DNA from: an uncultured Clostridia bacterium
Lineage (GTDB): Bacteria; Bacillota; Clostridia; TANB77; CAG-508
Direction of reading: 5' to 3'
DNA: 64,000 bases
Assembly (NCBI GenBank): GCA_934129895.1
Contig: CAKOWY010000001.1
Coordinates: 434,001-498,000 of the forward strand
The notes under the pieces were generated by a model that saw nothing but the letters and a program-made list of their open reading frames with translations, was not told where the DNA came from and did no database searches. The stretch's first letter is position 1; each line of letters opens with the position of its first letter. Made by a program: the position numbers and the translations under genes. Below, piece after piece: positions 61,327-64,000 of this stretch.

Positions 61327-61359
61327 ATTATACTCCCATTCAAATATAAAATCTGTCAT
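61327..61359 (-). promoter_or_regulatory. Candidate sporulation promoter of spoIIGA with 21-nt spacer
   Basis: On the minus strand ATGACA (61359-61354) and TATAAT (61332-61327) are separated by 21 nt. The -35 context is AAATGACAG, as in front of sigE. It lies downstream of the ftsZ terminator, so spoIIGA is a separate unit. Confidence 0.55.
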
Positions 61360-61387
61360 TTATTGTATTCTACTATCCATTTTTTAA

Positions 61388-61434
61388 TAAAAAAATCTTT
61401 ATTATAAAACTTTTCATAAGCTTTATAATAAAGA
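61388..61434 (-). terminator. Terminator of ftsA-ftsZ
   Basis: 13-bp arms TCTTTATTATAAA/TTTATAATAAAGA with a 13-nt loop, then TTTTTTT on the minus strand, ten bases past the ftsZ stop. Confidence 0.88.
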
Positions 61435-61443
61435 CTAATTTTC

Positions 61444-62556
61444 TTATATATTTTTTCTCTTATTACGTAAAAATGCTGGTATATCAAGATCACTTGAGTT
61501 TGAGTTTGAATCAGATGATGATGGTATTGAATTTATCTTCTTTTCCCATTGTTTATTTACAAAGCTATCTACACTTGAAGCTGTTCTTGCATCTGGTTTT
61601 TCAAATCCAGTTGCTATAACTGTTATTTGGATTTCATCTCCCATTTCTGGATCTGTAACTGTACCAAATATAATATTAGCTTCTGGATCTACGCTGCGTT
61701 GAACTAATTCAGCTGCTGTGTTTACTTCATGTAAACCTAGATCTTCACCACCTGTAATATTTATAATTACTCCTCTAGCACCTTCTATTGAAGTTTCTAG
61801 TAATGGACTTTGTACTGCTTGTTTTGCAGCATCTTCTGCTCTATTTTCTCCAGATGCTCTACCAATTCCCATGTGAGCCATTCCAGTATCTTTCATTATT
61901 GTCTTAACATCAGCAAAGTCTAAGTTAACTGTTCCTGTAACAGCAATTAGATCTGATATTCCTTGTACACCTTGTCTTAAAACGTCATCAGCCATTCTAA
62001 ATGCTTCATTTATTGATGTTTTTCTATCAATAATTTGTAATAATTTATCATTTGGTATTACTACTAATGCATCTACTTTTCCTTTTAAGCTTTCAATTCC
62101 ACGTTCTGCTTGTGATAATCTTTTCTTTCCTTCAAATGTGAATGGTTTTGTAACAACTCCGATTGTTAATATTCCCATTTCTTTAGCTGATTGAGCTACA
62201 ATTGGTGCAGCACCTGTACCTGTTCCTCCACCCATTCCGGCTGTAACAAATACCATATCTGCTCCCCTTAATGTTTCTGCAATTTCAGATTTATTTTCTT
62301 CTGCTGATTGGGCTCCAATATCTGGATTAGCTCCTGCTCCCAATCCTCTTGTTATTTTTTCTCCTATTTGAATTTTGGCACCTGCTTTTGACTTTTGTAA
62401 TGCTTGTCTATCTGTATTTACAGCAATAAAATCTACTCCTTTTATTCCTGCTTCAATCATTCTATTTACGGCATTGTTTCCTGCTCCACCAACACCAATT
62501 ACTTTTATTGTAGCTGCACCATCCATCATTGTTACATCTTCATATTCTTTCATCAA
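61444..62556 (-). CDS. ftsZ: Cell division protein FtsZ
   Basis: Tubulin-like GTPase that forms the division ring. It has 370 residues. Core motifs are IKVIGVGGAGNNAVNRMI, MGGGTGTGAAPIVAQ (the tubulin signature loop), FTFEGKKRL and NLDFADVKTIM with the synergy-loop Asp. A Ser/Asn-rich linker follows. The C-terminal conserved peptide DLDIPAFLRNKRK binds FtsA. The start ATG at 62556 is followed by a second Met. ftsA is 36 nt upstream, same operon. Confidence 0.98.
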   Translation of the reverse strand: MMKEYEDVTMMDGAATIKVIGVGGAGNNAVNRMIEAGIKGVDFIAVNTDRQALQKSKAGAKIQIGEKITRGLGAGANPDIGAQSAEENKSEIAETLRGADMVFVTAGMGGGTGTGAAPIVAQSAKEMGILTIGVVTKPFTFEGKKRLSQAERGIESLKGKVDALVVIPNDKLLQIIDRKTSINEAFRMADDVLRQGVQGISDLIAVTGTVNLDFADVKTIMKDTGMAHMGIGRASGENRAEDAAKQAVQSPLLETSIEGARGVIINITGGEDLGLHEVNTAAELVQRSVDPEANIIFGTVTDPEMGDEIQITVIATGFEKPDARTASSVDSFVNKQWEKKINSIPSSSDSNSNSSDLDIPAFLRNKRKNI

Positions 62557-62592
62557 GATTTCCTCCCCATAAATACTATATAAATTTTATTT

Positions 62593-63822
62593 TTAAGAAT
62601 AAAAAAACTCTTTTATTCTGTTCATTATTGTTTTTAATATGCTTTCATTTGGCTGTTTATCAATACTGCTTGATACAGATTTTGCATAAGGTCTTGCTGC
62701 TATATATCTAACTAGTGCATAACTGGTTCTAAATTCTGATTTTATTGTGCTTATTAATCTACCAGTTGACATTTTTACAGGTATATTCAAATTAATTTTT
62801 CCTGCTACATCACTTTTATTTATTGTAGATATTCCTCTACCTGTTAATACTACTGTATTAATATTTGATTTTACATTGTTTGATGTTATATCTTTATTAA
62901 CCAATGAAAATATCTCTTCAATTCTTGCTTCAATTATTTCTATTAATTCTGAACTCTTTATAACTTTATTTCTACTTTCATCTTTGCAAGTATTTAACAT
63001 TATCTCGTTATCATTATCTATAAATGATTTTAATGCTAATCCATATTGTTTTTTTAATTTTTCAGCTTCGTCCTCTGAAATATTTAAAACTAATGAAATA
63101 TCATTTGTAATATTATCTCCTCCTAGAGGAATTGTGTTTGTATATGTGAAGTTGTTTCCTTCAAATACTCCAATCTCGGTATTTCCAGCTCCAATATCTA
63201 ATAACATTACATTATCGTATAATTCATTAGTATCTAACATTAAATTTCTTTCAGCTAAAGCTGTTGGGACTATGCCATCTATTTCTATTCCTACTCTTTT
63301 AAAGATTGATGATAATTGTCTTATATAATCTTTATTAGCTAAGATGACTTGAGCCTTTAAAGTAAAGTTTGAACTTAAATTGCCTACTGGATCTGTAACA
63401 ATTTTTCCGTTGTCAAGCGTTACTTCTGATGGTACTATATCTATTATTGTTTTCCCTTCTGGTATTTCTATATCTTTAGCTTGCATAATTGCATTTTGAA
63501 CATCTTTTAATGATATACCGGCAAATTTATCTTTTAATTCTTTTAAGATACTATTTTGCACTATTGTAACTTCTTTTCCAGGAATTGTTACATAAGCTGA
63601 ATTTATTTTAAATTCTGCAATTTCTTCAGCATCTTTTATTGTTTTTGCTATACTTAAACTTACCTCTTCTTCATTAATTATTTTGCCTTTTTTTATTCCA
63701 TTACATTTATATGATGTACTACATAGTGTTTCTATTTGTCCAAAATTGTTTACTTCACCAACAACTGTGCATACTTTAGATGTACCTATATCAATACCAA
63801 CTATGATATCACCTATTGCCAA
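62593..63822 (-). CDS. ftsA: Cell division protein FtsA
   Basis: Actin-like ATPase that tethers FtsZ to the membrane. It has 409 residues. Phosphate-1 motif IIVGIDIGTSKVCTVVGEV; 1C insertion domain; phosphate-2 motif VMLLDIGAGNTEIGVFEG; adenosine motif VVLTGRGISTIN. The C-terminal amphipathic membrane helix is LKTIMNRIKEFFYS. The start is TTG 63822, set by GGAGGAATTATT. First gene of the ftsA-ftsZ unit at the edge of the window. Confidence 0.96.
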   Translation of the reverse strand: MAIGDIIVGIDIGTSKVCTVVGEVNNFGQIETLCSTSYKCNGIKKGKIINEEEVSLSIAKTIKDAEEIAEFKINSAYVTIPGKEVTIVQNSILKELKDKFAGISLKDVQNAIMQAKDIEIPEGKTIIDIVPSEVTLDNGKIVTDPVGNLSSNFTLKAQVILANKDYIRQLSSIFKRVGIEIDGIVPTALAERNLMLDTNELYDNVMLLDIGAGNTEIGVFEGNNFTYTNTIPLGGDNITNDISLVLNISEDEAEKLKKQYGLALKSFIDNDNEIMLNTCKDESRNKVIKSSELIEIIEARIEEIFSLVNKDITSNNVKSNINTVVLTGRGISTINKSDVAGKINLNIPVKMSTGRLISTIKSEFRTSYALVRYIAARPYAKSVSSSIDKQPNESILKTIMNRIKEFFYS

Positions 63823-63857
63823 AATAATTCCTCCATTTTTTACGTTTAAATTTCTAT

Positions 63858-63912
63858 ATTATACAATATTTTCTTCTTTGTTATATATATTACATTTTTG
63901 GAAAAAAGTCAA
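63858..63912 (-). promoter_or_regulatory. Promoter region of ftsA-ftsZ
   Basis: TTGACT (63912-63907) and TATATA (63889-63884) are 17 nt apart. A second TATAAT (63863-63858) lies further down with a weaker -35. Upstream, to 64000, the DNA is a tract of near-repeats (ATTACA, AATATTTC/GAAATATT) with no gene visible. Confidence 0.55.
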
Positions 63913-64000
63913 TATTATTTGAAATATTTCCGAAATATTTTTGTAATAATTCTGAAATCTGTGTAATATTTCTGTAATATATTTTTATGTTAAAAAGCTG

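Noticed and set aside
1..64000. CRISPR arrays, prophage modules or toxin-antitoxin pairs.
   Set aside because: I saw no regularly spaced direct repeats of 25-40 nt, no phage structural or integrase genes, and no paired small toxin/antitoxin ORFs.
63823..64000. A small gene upstream of ftsA.
   Set aside because: Both strands are AT-rich near-repeats with stops in all frames; only promoter elements are supported.

Overview
The window is chromosomal DNA of a very AT-rich, endospore-forming Gram-positive bacterium, most simply a member of the Clostridia. The evidence is a PolC-type replicative polymerase, spoIIGA and pro-sigE directly behind ftsA-ftsZ, two YtaF-like membrane proteins, a glmS ribozyme, a T-box before thrS, an L19 leader before rplS, and strong AGGAGG-type ribosome binding sites throughout. 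The genus cannot be fixed from the sequence. Nearly everything is core housekeeping, mostly in short minus-strand operons closed by clean intrinsic terminators.

Layout. 1-2.1 kb: most of a ClpE-type AAA+ unfoldase (cut by the window edge), then tRNA-Leu(CAA). 2.4-10.2 kb: rpoB-rpoC as a two-gene operon with its own promoter and a leader of about 290 nt, without rplJ-rplL next to it. 10.3-11.6 kb: an unrecognised 389-residue gene of clearly higher G+C. 11.6-16.4 kb: ribozyme-controlled glmS, an M23 peptidase, an RluA-type pseudouridine synthase and a DUF4364 protein. 16.4-17.2 kb: an IS200-type element with a nonsense-mutated transposase. 17.2-28.9 kb: thrS with its T-box, a threonine-rich LPXTG protein, a long PolC with two tandem OB folds, a possible ADP-ribosyltransferase-fold protein, and dnaG-rpoD. 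29-38 kb: leuS, small membrane proteins, unknown coiled-coil proteins, an 8-oxoguanine glycosylase, a Lon-like protease and MTA/SAH nucleosidase. 39-43.4 kb: the SRP/ribosome operon ylxM-ffh-rpsP-khpA-rimM-trmD-rplS. 43.4-48.8 kb: patatin, a MazG-like protein of foreign composition, uvrC, a small export protein and a tandem ytaF-like pair. 48.9-55.8 kb: smc, nth, asnB and a histidine phosphatase. 55.8-56.7 kb: two frameshifted small genes and tRNA-Thr(CGT). 57.4-63.8 kb: a response regulator, a methionine-gamma-lyase-like enzyme, and ftsA-ftsZ-spoIIGA-sigE.

Functional themes: transcription (rpoB, rpoC, rpoD, sigE), replication and chromosome maintenance (polC, dnaG, smc, nth, ogg, uvrC), translation and protein targeting (thrS, leuS, rplS, rpsP, trmD, rimM, ffh, two tRNAs), cell wall and division (glmS, ftsA, ftsZ, M23 peptidase) and entry into sporulation (spoIIGA, sigE).

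No CRISPR array, prophage or recognisable defence island was seen. The most unusual items are the compositionally foreign genes at 10.3 and 44.4 kb, matching long-spacer promoters in front of both spoIIGA and sigE, the structured rpoB leader and rpoB-rpoC intergenic hairpin, the duplicated OB fold in PolC, and a threonine-rich surface protein directly upstream of the threonine-sensing T-box. All calls come from reading the sequence; no database search was run.
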